Shown: positions 47,195 to 55,718 of the stretch, in pieces | Layout: every line of letters begins with the position of its first letter | How positions within the stretch are numbered: position 1 is the first letter of the stretch | NCBI RefSeq assembly: GCF_012027495.1 | Contig: NZ_SNUK01000004.1 | Span: forward strand, 62,001 to 126,000 | Length of the DNA stretch: 64,000 nucleotides | Direction: 5' to 3' | Source of the DNA: Thermococcus sp. JdF3 | Lineage (GTDB): Archaea; Methanobacteriota_B; Thermococci; Thermococcales; Thermococcaceae | Position numbers and translations under genes: made by a program | Notes under the pieces: model-generated | What the model saw: the letters and a program-made list of their open reading frames with translations, nothing else | Database searches by the model: none | Told to the model about the DNA's origin: nothing

Positions 47195-47662
47195 TCACTT
47201 CTTTCTCTTTGAGAGCGCCAGATGCTGGCTCCCCTGATAGTTTCCGCGGTAGGGGCTTTTGGCCGGTCCCTCCAGCCTTATGAAGGCTATCTGTACGAAG
47301 CGCTCTCCGTAGGAGAGCTCGACCGGTTCATCGGAGGCGTTGTAGATTCCAAGGGTAAGGTTGCCGTCCCAGCCGGGGTCAACCCACGCAAACGAGCCAA
47401 GGAGACCCTCCCTGGCGAGGCTGCTCCTGAGCTTCATGTCACCCATGACGTCGTCCGGGAGCCCAATCCTCTCGAGGGTAAGGATGAGGGCGTATGTCTT
47501 TGGGGGAATTACCACTTTCCCGGCCTCTTCAACGTCTATCAGTTCTCCGTTCATGTACGCCTCCCGTCCAACCCTCAGGTCGTAGCCCGCCGGCTGGAGG
47601 GACTTCTCGTTGAAGGGCTCGATTAGAATTTCCTTCCTGATTTTCCAGTCAGGGAGCATCAT
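47195..47662 (-). CDS. dcd: dCTP deaminase
   Basis: A 155-residue enzyme, possibly bifunctional dCTP deaminase/dUTPase, converting dCTP to dUTP/dUMP for dTMP synthesis. The start MMLPDWKIRKEILIEPF matches the family; KLRSSLAREGLLG and VDPGWDGNLTLGIYNAS hold the nucleotide-binding and catalytic region. The ATG at 47662 has GGTGG 8 bases upstream; a second ATG follows directly. Its promoter (GTGTTTTAAG, minus strand, near 47695) overlaps that of the divergent tRNA-Arg. Confidence 0.94.
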   Translation of the reverse strand: MMLPDWKIRKEILIEPFNEKSLQPAGYDLRVGREAYMNGELIDVEEAGKVVIPPKTYALILTLERIGLPDDVMGDMKLRSSLAREGLLGSFAWVDPGWDGNLTLGIYNASDEPVELSYGERFVQIAFIRLEGPAKSPYRGNYQGSQHLALSKRKK

Positions 47663-47671
47663 CAGTGACCA

Positions 47672-47708
47672 CCGCAAGCTTTATTTTTGGGCAACTTAAA
47701 ACACTTGC
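47672..47708. promoter_or_regulatory. Overlapping divergent promoters of tRNA-Arg and dcd
   Basis: Plus strand CGCAAGCTTTATTTTTGG at 47673 is about 30 bases before the tRNA-Arg 5' end. Minus strand GCAAGTGTTTTAAG at 47695-47708 is about 40 bases before the dcd ATG. Each initiation region covers the other's TATA, so the two may compete. Confidence 0.6.
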
Positions 47709-47710
47709 GA

Positions 47711-47787
<77 letters not shown>

Positions 47788-47788
47788 A

Positions 47789-48089
47789 GAAACTTTGCCT
47801 TCGCAAAGTTTCACCAAAGCTTGTTATTGCTTTTCAAAGTATCTTCTTTTAGAGTGCACATTATTAAAAGGCTGATTCTAGTTGGATTTCCTTGTTTTTA
47901 ATAAGTTTTCACCGAGTCCCTCAAATACGACGCCCTACGGGCGTCAAAAAGAAAAATGGACTCAAAGTTTAGCGACAAATTTCAAGTGAAATCACTCTCT
48001 AAATGCTAAATTTGAATGTGCACCATTTAAACGGCCGATTCAAATAGCAATCACAAACTTTGGTCAAGCTTTGCAAGAACAAAGGTTGC
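47789..48089. repeat. Complete palindromic element abutting tRNA-Arg
   Basis: About 301 bp. The left end is a perfect 10-bp hairpin GAAACTTTGC, loop CTTC, complement (47789-47812), followed by ACCAAAG. The centre is GACGCCC, loop TAC, GGGCGTC (47929-47945). Arms pair symmetrically: GAGTCC 47914 with GGACTC 47958; GTGCACATT 47854 with AATGTGCAC 48015; GCAAAG 47803 with CTTTGC 48069. These paired coordinates all sum to 95,877. There is no ORF of note. Confidence 0.8.
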
Positions 48090-48167
48090 TGTACTCCCAA
48101 ACCCCCGATGAGGGGTTTCACCCCGCACCCCTAAAACTCCGGGGGGCTAACGCCCCCACACCCCCAG
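48090..48167. repeat. G-rich linker between two palindromic copies
   Basis: It contains a hairpin GGGGGC, TAAC, GCCCCC (48142-48157) followed by a C-rich run, then a GAAACTT start of the next copy. The same arrangement, with loop TACC, recurs at 60384-60409. Confidence 0.5.
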
Positions 48168-48545
48168 AAACTTGCTTCGCATGTCGAGACTTTCTTCTCA
48201 ACACGTCGGAAGCTTGTTTTTGGTCAAGCTTTGCTAAATCCTGCTCTGTGTTCTTAGATCCCAGAAGCGAATTTTCTGCAAAAGTTTGATCAAAAGGTCG
48301 TGATTCCTTTTCAACGTTAGTTTCTTGAGAACGATTTTAGGTTTAAACCCGCCGTTTGAATTCACACTGCGCTCCAAAGGAGCGCTAAAAATCTGAACCC
48401 TTCTCAAACGAACTACAAGAAACAGAATCCCGTTGACCGGTAAGGGTAATAGTGCTTGTTTCGGGAGTTGTTCTTCCCAGGCGGACATGTGTTGAGAAGG
48501 ACTCCAAAGAAAAGTGGTTGGGTGTCCGCCCAAAGGCGGACAAAG
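48168..48545. repeat. Longer, degraded palindromic element before rpl12
   Basis: It starts GAAACTTGCTTCGC, has the central hairpin GCGCTCC, AAA, GGAGCGC (48369-48385), and ends near an 8-bp hairpin TGTCCGCC, CAAA, complement (48523-48542), 14 bases after the rpl12 stop on the other strand. The 39-mer at 48276-48314 matches 60087-60125 at 36 of 39 positions. Arm pairing is weak, so this is a decayed or rearranged copy. Confidence 0.5.
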
Positions 48546-48556
48546 GGAAAGAGAGT

Positions 48557-48874
48557 TCAGCCGAAGAGGGCACCGAGACCGGCGAGGGCCTCCTCCTCGC
48601 TGGCCTCCTCTTCCTCTTCCTCCTCTTCCTCAGCGGCGGCCTCAGCCGGGGCCTCGGCAGCCGGAGCAGCGGCAACGGCAACCGGGGCGGCAACCGGCAT
48701 GGCGGCCTTCTCGATGACCTCGTCGATGTTGACGCCCTCGAGGGCGGCAACGAGGGCCTTTATCCTGGCCTCGTCCGGGCTGACACCAGCGGCCTCAAGG
48801 ATGGCCTTGAGGTTCTCCTCGGTTATCTCCTTACCAGCGGCGTGGAGCAGCAGAGCGGCATACACGTACTCCAT
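48557..48874 (-). CDS. rpl12: Ribosomal protein L12 (P1-type)
   Basis: A 105-residue acidic stalk protein, [18 protein letters not shown] at the N-terminus for dimerisation and P0 binding, an alanine/proline-rich hinge, a run of glutamates and the conserved [11 protein letters not shown] tail that recruits translation GTPases. The ATG at 48874 follows GGAGGTG. It is last in the ftsZ-to-rpl12 cluster, 79 bases after rpl10. Confidence 0.97.
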   Translation of the reverse strand: MEYVYAALLLHAAGKEITEENLKAILEAAGVSPDEARIKALVAALEGVNIDEVIEKAAMPVAAPVAVAAAPAAEAPAEAAAEEEEEEEEEASEEEALAGLGALFG

Positions 48875-48952
48875 TTTTCGCACCTCCAATCATCTTCATT
48901 TTTTCATTCATTTCACACGGATTTGTTCAGGGATACGAGGGAAATGGAAAGT

Positions 48953-49972
48953 TCAGCCGAAGAGCGCGCCCAGTCCGGCGAGCGCGTCCTCCTCTGAGGC
49001 TTCCTCTTCTTCCTCCTCTTCTTCCTCAGCCTCCTCAACCTTCTCCTCCTGAGGCTGAGCGGCAACGGCTATTTGTGCCTGTTGGTTTAAAAGCTCTTTG
49101 GTCTTCTCGTCGAGCAGGTCCTCAGGCAGCTCCTGTGCTATGAGCAGGACTGCACGCAGAGCCCTGCCAAAGATGTCCTCGACGGTCTCTGGGGTGACGT
49201 AGCCAGCCTCCACAGCGACGTTCTTCGCGCCGAGGAAGGCCTTCTGGATGATTGCCTCGATGGTCTGGCCCGTCGGGTAGGCGGTGTTGACGGACAGGTT
49301 GAACGCGTGCATGTAGGCCTGCTGGAGCAGGTTGATGTACTCCTCCTCGTCGATCGCCAGGACGTCCGGGGTGTAGACGATTCCGTCCTCGTAGGCCGCG
49401 AGCAGGTTGAGACCGACCTCGAGCGGCTCTATGCCGAGCGCGTTGAGGATTCTCGCGAGCTGGTCGGTTATGACCTCACCGGCCTTGAGGACGGTGTAGT
49501 CCTTCTGGATGCTGACCTTACCCTTCTCGATCCTCGCCGGAATGCCGATGCTCTGCATCTCACCGACGAGCGGACCCGGCGAGATCGACGTCGGACCGGC
49601 AGGTATGACGACGTCCCTGGGAACCACCGCTCCCGGCTTGGCCGGGGCAGGGGTCTTGCTCTCCTCGAGGAGCTTGTAGAGCTTGAACGGGTTCATCTCG
49701 GTGGCGAGGATTCCGGCTCCGCCCTGGATGTGGTCGATGAGCTTCTCGAGGTCCGGGTTGTTGAGCTCCTGGGCGGCCCTCTTTATGGCGAGCTCTATGA
49801 GGGTGTTCCTGCTGACCCTGAGGAGCGCCTTGCCCCTGAGCTTCTCACGCATCTTGCTGAGCGGGTAAGCCGGGACGTTGGCGACGTCAACGAGCGCTAT
49901 CACTGGGTGGCTCTTGATGATGTTGGCGAGCTCTTCAACTTCCTTCTTCTTCCACTCGGCAACGTGGGCCAT
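48953..49972 (-). CDS. rpl10: Ribosomal protein L10 (P0)
   Basis: A 339-residue stalk base protein: [20 protein letters not shown], an rRNA-binding globular domain, a helical spine that holds L12 dimers, and a C-terminus [11 protein letters not shown] identical in kind to that of L12. The start at 49972 has GGTGAGG. The 3' end of rpl1 overlaps the upstream side of its start region, so the two are coupled. Confidence 0.97.
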   Translation of the reverse strand: MAHVAEWKKKEVEELANIIKSHPVIALVDVANVPAYPLSKMREKLRGKALLRVSRNTLIELAIKRAAQELNNPDLEKLIDHIQGGAGILATEMNPFKLYKLLEESKTPAPAKPGAVVPRDVVIPAGPTSISPGPLVGEMQSIGIPARIEKGKVSIQKDYTVLKAGEVITDQLARILNALGIEPLEVGLNLLAAYEDGIVYTPDVLAIDEEEYINLLQQAYMHAFNLSVNTAYPTGQTIEAIIQKAFLGAKNVAVEAGYVTPETVEDIFGRALRAVLLIAQELPEDLLDEKTKELLNQQAQIAVAAQPQEEKVEEAEEEEEEEEEASEEDALAGLGALFG

Positions 49973-49977
49973 CTTCC

Positions 49978-50628
49978 TCACCTCTCCACCTTAACTGCCG
50001 GTCCCATGGTGGTTTTGACGTACACTGACTTCACTTGGTTCTCGCCGCGCTCCAGCTTGTTGATGATGGCGTTGAGAACGGCCTCTGCGTTCTCTGCCAG
50101 CTTCTCGTCGTCCATGTCCTCGGTGCCTATCCTGGCGTGAACGACGGGGTTGTTCTTGAGCTGTATCCTGACGGTCCTCTTGAGCCTGGCAACTATCGGT
50201 TCAAGGTTGGTCATGGTCGGCGGGACTACCTGCGGCATCTTGTTCCTCGGACCGAGGTACCTACCGAGGTACCTACCGATCTTCGGCATCAGCGGAGCCG
50301 CCGCCAGGAAGAAGTCGTAGTTCTTCGCCAGCTTTCTGGCTTCCCTTGGGCTCTTGGCAAGTTCCTCAAGCTGCTCTCCACTAATCACATCAAGCCCGAG
50401 CTTTTTAGCCGCCTCGGCAACGGCACCATCAGCGATGACCGCGATTTTGGGCTCCTTCCCACGACCGTGGGGCAGCACAACCTCAAGCTTAAACCTGTTC
50501 TCCGGCTTGCGGAGGTCTATATCCTTGAGGTTGACTGCCATTTCGACGGTCTGTGTGAAGTTGCGCGGCTTAGCCCGGGCCTTCGCCTCCTTCACCGCTT
50601 CCACGAATTTCTGCCTGTCAAAGGCCAT
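49978..50628 (-). CDS. rpl1: Ribosomal protein L1
   Basis: A 216-residue protein of the L1 stalk. The conserved [13 protein letters not shown] loop contacts 23S r[21 protein letters not shown] is the normal start. In archaea L1 can also repress its own operon by binding mRNA; I did not identify a mimic site. Six bases separate it from the rpl10 ATG. Confidence 0.97.
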   Translation of the reverse strand: MAFDRQKFVEAVKEAKARAKPRNFTQTVEMAVNLKDIDLRKPENRFKLEVVLPHGRGKEPKIAVIADGAVAEAAKKLGLDVISGEQLEELAKSPREARKLAKNYDFFLAAAPLMPKIGRYLGRYLGPRNKMPQVVPPTMTNLEPIVARLKRTVRIQLKNNPVVHARIGTEDMDDEKLAENAEAVLNAIINKLERGENQVKSVYVKTTMGPAVKVER

Positions 50629-50707
50629 TTACAGCCCTCCTTTCGGTTTTGATTTAAGCAACGAAAAGTCAAAAATGCGTAAAAAGAGGGATTTTTAAAC
50701 TTTTCCC

Positions 50708-51199
50708 TCACTCCCCGGCGTTGGCGAAAATCTCGTCGTAAACGCCTTCGTCAATCTCCCTCTGAACTTCCCTGGGATCCTTGCCTTCGATGGTGACGCC
50801 CATGCTGAGGGCGGTACCGATGACCTCCTTCGCCGCGGCCTTGAGGTCGGCCGCGAGCATCTGCTCCTGCTTGGCCTTCGCTATTCTGATGACCTGTTCC
50901 ATCGTGAGGTTCCCGACCGGGCTGTGGCCAGCCTCGCTGGAGCCCTTCGGGGCGCCAATCTCCTTCTTGATGAGCTGGCTGACCGGCGGGACACCGACCT
51001 CTATCTCGAAGGTCTTTTTCTTGGGGTCGGTGACGATGATCTTGACGGGAACCTGCATTCCCTCAAAGTCCTTGGTGGCCTTGTTTATCTCGTCAACGAC
51101 CTGCTTGACGTTGAGTCCGAGCGGACCGATGGCGGGACCGAGCGGGGGTCCGGGTGAAGCCTTTCCTCCCTCAACGAGCACCTCAACAACCTGTGCCAT
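50708..51199 (-). CDS. rpl11: Ribosomal protein L11
   Basis: A 163-residue protein of the GTPase-associated centre. [20 protein letters not shown] is the conserved start, with [18 protein letters not shown] and the C-terminal rRNA-binding domain [18 protein letters not shown]. The ATG at 51199 is chosen over 51229 because of the conserved N-terminus and GAGGTGAG upstream. It lies 26 bases downstream of spt5. Confidence 0.97.
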   Translation of the reverse strand: MAQVVEVLVEGGKASPGPPLGPAIGPLGLNVKQVVDEINKATKDFEGMQVPVKIIVTDPKKKTFEIEVGVPPVSQLIKKEIGAPKGSSEAGHSPVGNLTMEQVIRIAKAKQEQMLAADLKAAAKEVIGTALSMGVTIEGKDPREVQREIDEGVYDEIFANAGE

Positions 51200-51225
51200 T
51201 TTTCTCACCTCTGTCTTTTGACCGT

Positions 51226-51684
51226 TCACTCCTTCTGGCGTTTGCTTATAAGTCTAACGTATTCGCCCCTCACCGTGACCGGAATCGGGACGATCGAGCC
51301 TATGAGCTCGACTACTATCTCGTCCTTGGCCTCATCGACCCTGACGACCTTGGCCTTCTCGCCCTTGAACGGGCCGGAGATTAGCTCAACGATGTCGCCG
51401 GGCTCGAAGCCGCTCACAGCGGGCTTCTCCTCGAGGAAGTGTTCTATCTCCTCGAACTTAACCTCCCCCGGCAGGGTGCCCTTGGCGTGGCGTATGCCCT
51501 TTATTGCCTCGTCAACGGCGCTTTTGCTCGGTGCCTCTATGAAAATGTAGCCCTTAACCTTCGATGGCGCCAGTATGGCGTACACTGGAAGGTTGTACGT
51601 CTTAATCTTGCTGTATATCAGCTTGGCGGTGGTCTCTTCCTGCCCCACCGTGACACGCACTGTGAATATCTTGCCGTCGCTCAT
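51226..51684 (-). CDS. spt5: Transcription elongation factor Spt5 (NusG)
   Basis: A 152-residue protein. The NGN domain (about residues 5-85) binds the polymerase clamp, and the KOW domain [20 protein letters not shown] follows (about residues 95-150). It promotes processivity and couples polymerase to ribosomes. The start at 51684 ([17 protein letters not shown]) has GGTGAG. It lies 23 bases after secE. Confidence 0.96.
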   Translation of the reverse strand: MSDGKIFTVRVTVGQEETTAKLIYSKIKTYNLPVYAILAPSKVKGYIFIEAPSKSAVDEAIKGIRHAKGTLPGEVKFEEIEHFLEEKPAVSGFEPGDIVELISGPFKGEKAKVVRVDEAKDEIVVELIGSIVPIPVTVRGEYVRLISKRQKE

Positions 51685-51707
51685 CCTTCTCACCCACTGC
51701 CGCTGGT

Positions 51708-51893
51708 TCAGGCTCCGGTGATGAGGTAACCTATCAGACGGAGTATAAGACCAATGGTACCTATCAGGAGCATTCCAATGCCGGTTATCTTCGCTGCCAT
51801 CTTAAATTCCTTCATTCCCGGCTTTTTTGTGACCATCAAAACCCTCCGCGACTCCGCGAAGAAGCTTTTAAGCTTTTCCGTGGTCGTTGCCAC
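51708..51893 (-). CDS. secE: Preprotein translocase subunit SecE
   Basis: A 61-residue protein with a short cytoplasmic helix ([20 protein letters not shown]) and one C-terminal membrane helix ([20 protein letters not shown]), the minimal archaeal SecE/Sec61-gamma. The GTG at 51893 follows GAGGTGA by 5 bases; the longer reading to 51980 would extend into ftsZ. It stabilises SecY in the translocon. Confidence 0.93.
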   Translation of the reverse strand: MATTTEKLKSFFAESRRVLMVTKKPGMKEFKMAAKITGIGMLLIGTIGLILRLIGYLITGA

Positions 51894-51930
51894 TCCCGTC
51901 ACCTCGCCAAATTTTGAAAATGAAAGGTCG

Positions 51931-53052
51931 TCAAAGCTCCTCAAGGTCGAGCTTAATAACTTTTCTCTCCTGCTCCTCACCGTAGTAACCCGGCTCCTCC
52001 TCAGCCACCGCGTAGGGTGAGCTGACGCCGGTGACCACGATGAGGATGCGGATCATCTTCTCCAGCTCCTCGTCGAGCTGGATTCCCCAGATAACCTGGG
52101 CCTCGGGGTCGAGCTTGCTGGTGACCAGCTCGATTATCTGCTGGGCCTCCTCGAGCTTGACGTCGCTTCCGCTGATGCTTATTAAAGCGCCCTTGGCACC
52201 GCTTATATCTACGTCGAGGAGCGGGCTGTTGAGTGCCTGCTGGGCGGCCTCCAAAGCCCTCTTCTCGCTGTCGCTCTCACCGATACCTATCATGGCGACG
52301 CCGCCGTCCTTCATGACGGCCCTGACGTCGTTGAAGTCGAGGTTCACGAGACCCGGCTTGGTGATGAGCTCGGTGATGCCCTTAACGGCCTGGACGAGTA
52401 TCTCGTCGGCGACCTTGAATGCCATGTGGATCGGCAGGTTCGGGGCAACCTCCATGAGCTTGTCGTTCGGGATGACTATGACGGTGTCGCTGTTCTTCCT
52501 GAGCCTCTCCAGGCCGTACTCGGCGTTCTTTATCCTCCTGATGCCCTCAACCGTGAACGGGAGGGTGACGACGGAGACCGTGAGGGCGCCCATCTTCTTG
52601 GCTATCTCGGCAACGACCGGGGCAGCACCGGTGCCGGTACCTCCACCGAGACCGCAGGTGATGAAGACCATGTCCGCTCCTTCGAGGGCCTCCCTGATGT
52701 CCCTCTCGCTCTCTTTGGCAGCCTCTTCTCCCATCTTGGGGTTGTTCCCGGCTCCGAGGCCGCGGGTGAGTTCCTTACCGATGAGTATCTTCCTGTGAGC
52801 GCGAACCTTGAGGAGGTCCTGGGCGTCCGTGTTTATTGCGACAACCTTCGCGCCCTCAATACCAACCTGCATCATCCTGTTAATGGTGTTACAGCCGGCA
52901 CCGCCGACACCAACGACATTAATCTTAGCCTGAATCTGCTCAAGAATCCTCTTGAGCTCCTCATCAATGTCAGTCTGGGGGGCCTGGGCCTCCGGCACCT
53001 TGTTGAGGCCGGCGGAGGTTCTTTCAATGGCATCTTCAATCAGCTTCAGCAT
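51931..53052 (-). CDS. ftsZ: Cell division GTPase FtsZ
   Basis: A 373-residue tubulin-like GTPase. The GTP-binding loop is [15 protein letters not shown] and the N-terminal [18 protein letters not shown] is typical. The synergy loop includes [13 protein letters not shown]. The ATG at 53052 has GGAGGGTGA upstream. It is first in the cluster with secE, spt5 and ribosomal genes, an order common in Thermococcales. Confidence 0.97.
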   Translation of the reverse strand: MLKLIEDAIERTSAGLNKVPEAQAPQTDIDEELKRILEQIQAKINVVGVGGAGCNTINRMMQVGIEGAKVVAINTDAQDLLKVRAHRKILIGKELTRGLGAGNNPKMGEEAAKESERDIREALEGADMVFITCGLGGGTGTGAAPVVAEIAKKMGALTVSVVTLPFTVEGIRRIKNAEYGLERLRKNSDTVIVIPNDKLMEVAPNLPIHMAFKVADEILVQAVKGITELITKPGLVNLDFNDVRAVMKDGGVAMIGIGESDSEKRALEAAQQALNSPLLDVDISGAKGALISISGSDVKLEEAQQIIELVTSKLDPEAQVIWGIQLDEELEKMIRILIVVTGVSSPYAVAEEEPGYYGEEQERKVIKLDLEEL

Positions 53053-53173
53053 CTTTTCACCCTCCGGGCAATTTAACATCTGTTCCACTTTGTACGCAGG
53101 TAGTATATAAATTTAGCTAAGGACGAGTGTTGATTTTTAAATCCCGCTCAACATCTTTAAAGATTTCGATTGT

Positions 53174-53992
53174 TCAGTCACGTATGAACTCCAAGCCCAG
53201 TTCCTCGGCCAGGCTCCTAGCCAGCTGCCTGGTTTCTCCCCTGCTGCCCTTCCAGTCAACGTAAATGGCATCGACTTCTCCATGTGTTCTTTCGATGGCC
53301 CTGAGGAGAAGCTCCTCCTTAACGGGGTGGGCGTACTTAGGGGCTATGTGGCTGAACGCTATGTCCGTCTCGAGTGCCCTCTTGGTCTGTTTTGGGGCGT
53401 AGTGCCCGCCGCCTATGCCGATGGCAACCGGGAACCTGGCCGTCTTGTAATGTTCAAGCACATGAATTATCGTCTCGGCTATTATCTCCCCCGCCCTGTC
53501 GTTGACCCACTCCTCCTCACTCGAGCCTATCTCAATAAACAGGCTCGGCACGTTGAGCTCGCTGGGGCCGTGGTGCGTTGCCTCGTAGCAGACGGTCCAT
53601 CCGAGGTCGTTGAGCTCGTCCATTTTCATGAGGGCAAGCTTCATGGCCGCGGGCTGGGCTACGGCGAGGCTCTCGTCTTTCCCCCCGTACATCGCGTTTC
53701 CCCAGTTCCCGGTGACGTGGGTGGTAAGTGCGGGAAGCTTCTGCTTGCTGGAGTGGCGCGAGGCGAATACTATTATCTCTGGGTGAATCCCCAGCTGACT
53801 GTTTATAGCCCCATCGAGTCCGTCGTAGTATATCATCTCATCGTTCGTCGTGAGGATAAGGGTGTCGTCCTTTGAATAGACGGGATTGCCGTCAAACTCT
53901 TTCCCCGTCTCCCTGAAGCCGAAGTTCTCGATGAGTTTTCTCATTATGTTCATGGATGCCGGATCAACCCTGGTGGTCATTATAACCTTCAT
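53174..53992 (-). CDS. dtdA: D-aminoacyl-tRNA deacylase, archaeal type
   Basis: A 272-residue zinc-dependent enzyme (DtdA/GEK1 family) that removes D-amino acids from mischarged tRNA. Conserved blocks are [38 protein letters not shown], and [13 protein letters not shown], which carry the metal and catalytic histidines. GGGGGTTG precedes the ATG. A TATA (AGCCTTTTAATCAG, minus strand, near 54020) is its promoter. Confidence 0.95.
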   Translation of the reverse strand: MKVIMTTRVDPASMNIMRKLIENFGFRETGKEFDGNPVYSKDDTLILTTNDEMIYYDGLDGAINSQLGIHPEIIVFASRHSSKQKLPALTTHVTGNWGNAMYGGKDESLAVAQPAAMKLALMKMDELNDLGWTVCYEATHHGPSELNVPSLFIEIGSSEEEWVNDRAGEIIAETIIHVLEHYKTARFPVAIGIGGGHYAPKQTKRALETDIAFSHIAPKYAHPVKEELLLRAIERTHGEVDAIYVDWKGSRGETRQLARSLAEELGLEFIRD

Positions 53993-54044
53993 TTTACAAC
54001 CCCCACGGGGGATTCCCGTTCTGATTAAAAGGCTTTGCCCGGGT

Positions 54045-54076
54045 TCGATATTCTACCTTTGTATAGCTCATATCGA
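54045..54076. promoter_or_regulatory. Inverted repeat between dtdA and the TRAP transporter
   Basis: TCGATAT, 18 bases, ATATCGA. It lies between the divergent promoters, about 55 bases upstream of the TRAP TATA, and could be a regulator site. The half-sites are short, so chance cannot be excluded. Confidence 0.35.
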
Positions 54077-54125
54077 GGTTCTTACGTTTCGTGTTGGCAT
54101 CCAATGAAAGATTTACGAAAATGTA

Positions 54126-54140
54126 ACGCAAACTATATAA
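54126..54140 (+). promoter_or_regulatory. TATA promoter of the TRAP transporter operon
   Basis: ACGCAAACTATATAA, with a predicted transcription start near 54160, about 55 bases before the ATG. Confidence 0.6.
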
Positions 54141-54163
54141 CATAAGATGTACTTCAATATCCT

Positions 54164-54193
54164 AATGTGGTCGTTAGGCCATAAACGAACATT
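54164..54193 (+). promoter_or_regulatory. Leader hairpin or operator of the TRAP operon
   Basis: AATGT, GG bulge, TCGTT, 8-base loop, AACGA, ACATT: a 10-bp dyad at the predicted transcription start. It could be a repressor site or an RNA hairpin at the 5' end of the message. Confidence 0.45.
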
Positions 54194-54215
54194 ATAGTTT
54201 GGAGGTGTTCAGGAC

Positions 54216-55247
54216 ATGAGAAAGTTTGTCTCAATCGGATTGGTTGCCGCTTTGCTTTTTGCGGTTGTTATGGCCGGATGTATAAGCCCTGGAGGAGAAA
54301 CCAGCTCCACCACCGGCCCGACTGAAAGCTACTCTGTGGAGATATACACCGGAGGAACCAGCGGTGTTTACTACCCGCTCGGCTCGGCCTACGCCAACAT
54401 CCTCAACCAGTACAGCAAAGATGAAACCGGAATAAAGATTGAGGCCAGGGCCGTCACCAGCGGCGCCAGCGTCGCCAACGCCCAGGCCATAGGCGATGGT
54501 AGGGCCCAGGCGGCCATAATGCAGAACGATGTCGCTTACTACGCCTTCCACGGCACCACCCTCGAGGCGTTCCAGGGCAAGGCAGTCACCAAGATCCGCG
54601 GTGTCGCTGCCCTCTATCCAGAGACCATCCAGTTCGTTGTTAAGGCCGACAGCAACATAAAGACCCTCGAGGATCTCAAGGGCAAGAAGGTTGCGGTTGG
54701 AGCTGCGGGAAGCGGTACCGCGGTGGCCGCCCAGCAGATACTTGAGGCTGCAGGCGTCTGGGATGATGTTGACAAGGTCTACCTCAAGTTCAGTGAGGCC
54801 GCCCAGCAGCTCAAGCTCGGCCAGATCGACGCCGCGGTCATAGTCTCGGGCGCCCCAACCCCTGCCATCGACCAGATAGCAGTCCAGACTCCAGTCAGGG
54901 TTCTCCCGATAGGTGAGGACATCCTCAAGGAACTCAAGAACCAAGGGTACATATTCTACGTCAGCCAGACCCTTCCAAAGGACACCTACAAGGGCATGAC
55001 TGAAGACACGCCAACCCTCGCCGTCAAGGCCGTTCTCGTGGTCAGTGCCGACGTCCCGGATGATGTCGTGTACGCCATGACCAGGCTCCTCTTCCTCCAC
55101 GTTGACGAGCTCAGACAGGTTCACGCCAAGGCGCAGTACATAAGCTTCGACACGGCCCTCGATGGTATGAGCATCCCGCTCCACCCCGGGGCAGTCAAGT
55201 ACTATGAGGAGAAGGGCAAGACCGTCCCCGATGAACTAAAGCCGTGA
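54216..55247 (+). CDS. TAXI-family TRAP transporter substrate-binding lipoprotein
   Basis: A 343-residue lipoprotein. The lipobox FAVVMAGC puts the lipid on about Cys22. The TAXI hallmark IYTGGTSGVYYPLGSAYANI follows the linker, and QAAIMQNDVAYYAF is a second block. These proteins deliver carboxylates or amino acids to a fused 4TM permease, with sodium coupling. GGAGGTG lies 10 bases before the ATG. First of three genes; the substrate is unknown (relatives bind glutamate or 2-oxoglutarate). Confidence 0.93.
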   Translation: MRKFVSIGLVAALLFAVVMAGCISPGGETSSTTGPTESYSVEIYTGGTSGVYYPLGSAYANILNQYSKDETGIKIEARAVTSGASVANAQAIGDGRAQAAIMQNDVAYYAFHGTTLEAFQGKAVTKIRGVAALYPETIQFVVKADSNIKTLEDLKGKKVAVGAAGSGTAVAAQQILEAAGVWDDVDKVYLKFSEAAQQLKLGQIDAAVIVSGAPTPAIDQIAVQTPVRVLPIGEDILKELKNQGYIFYVSQTLPKDTYKGMTEDTPTLAVKAVLVVSADVPDDVVYAMTRLLFLHVDELRQVHAKAQYISFDTALDGMSIPLHPGAVKYYEEKGKTVPDELKP

Positions 55248-55258
55248 GGAGGGTCTCT

Positions 55259-55717
55259 TTGAGCCGGAAAACTCTTTCTTTTTTTGCAATCATCCTTGTA
55301 TTCATTCTGCCCTTTCTTCCGGTTAAAGCGGTTGAGATAACCGTCGGTGATGAATCCCACTTCTATCCCCTCGGCTCCGCGATCGAGATATCCTACATCC
55401 ACAGCGTTGAGCGGAGCAGGGTGGTGGAGGTGCTCGTTGCCAACGACAGCGGTTTTTACGCCGTCGAGATGAGGTGGAAGGACTTCGGGGCGGGTCTCCC
55501 CGAGGACATCCAGAACCTGACGGACGGCTTTTACGTGAAGAAGACCCGCGATTACCTCGGGAGGGAATTCCGCTACTGGTTCATCCCGATAAACCACGCG
55601 AACATCACCGTGGACGGCTCTCCCGTCATTGTGGACTCTGACGGTGGGAGGCAGGTCATCGTGGATTTCCGCATCAGGCGTGTTCCGCTCATAATGAAAC
55701 TCATTGGGAGGTGGTAA
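55259..55717 (+). CDS. DUF1850 protein of the TAXI TRAP operon
   Basis: A 152-residue exported protein with signal peptide (LSFFAIILVFILPFLPVKA) and the family core YPLGSAIEISYIHSVERSRV. DUF1850 proteins lie between TAXI binding protein and permease genes. TTG at 55259 is preferred because AGGAGGG lies 5 bases upstream; a GTG at 55244 would overlap the previous stop. The role in transport is unknown. Confidence 0.87.
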   Translation: MSRKTLSFFAIILVFILPFLPVKAVEITVGDESHFYPLGSAIEISYIHSVERSRVVEVLVANDSGFYAVEMRWKDFGAGLPEDIQNLTDGFYVKKTRDYLGREFRYWFIPINHANITVDGSPVIVDSDGGRQVIVDFRIRRVPLIMKLIGRW

Positions 55718-55718
55718 A

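Noticed and set aside
48523-48542. Hairpin after rpl12 as an intrinsic terminator
   Set aside because: No T-run follows in the rpl12 direction, and Thermococcales do not need hairpins; it fits better as the end of a degraded palindromic copy.
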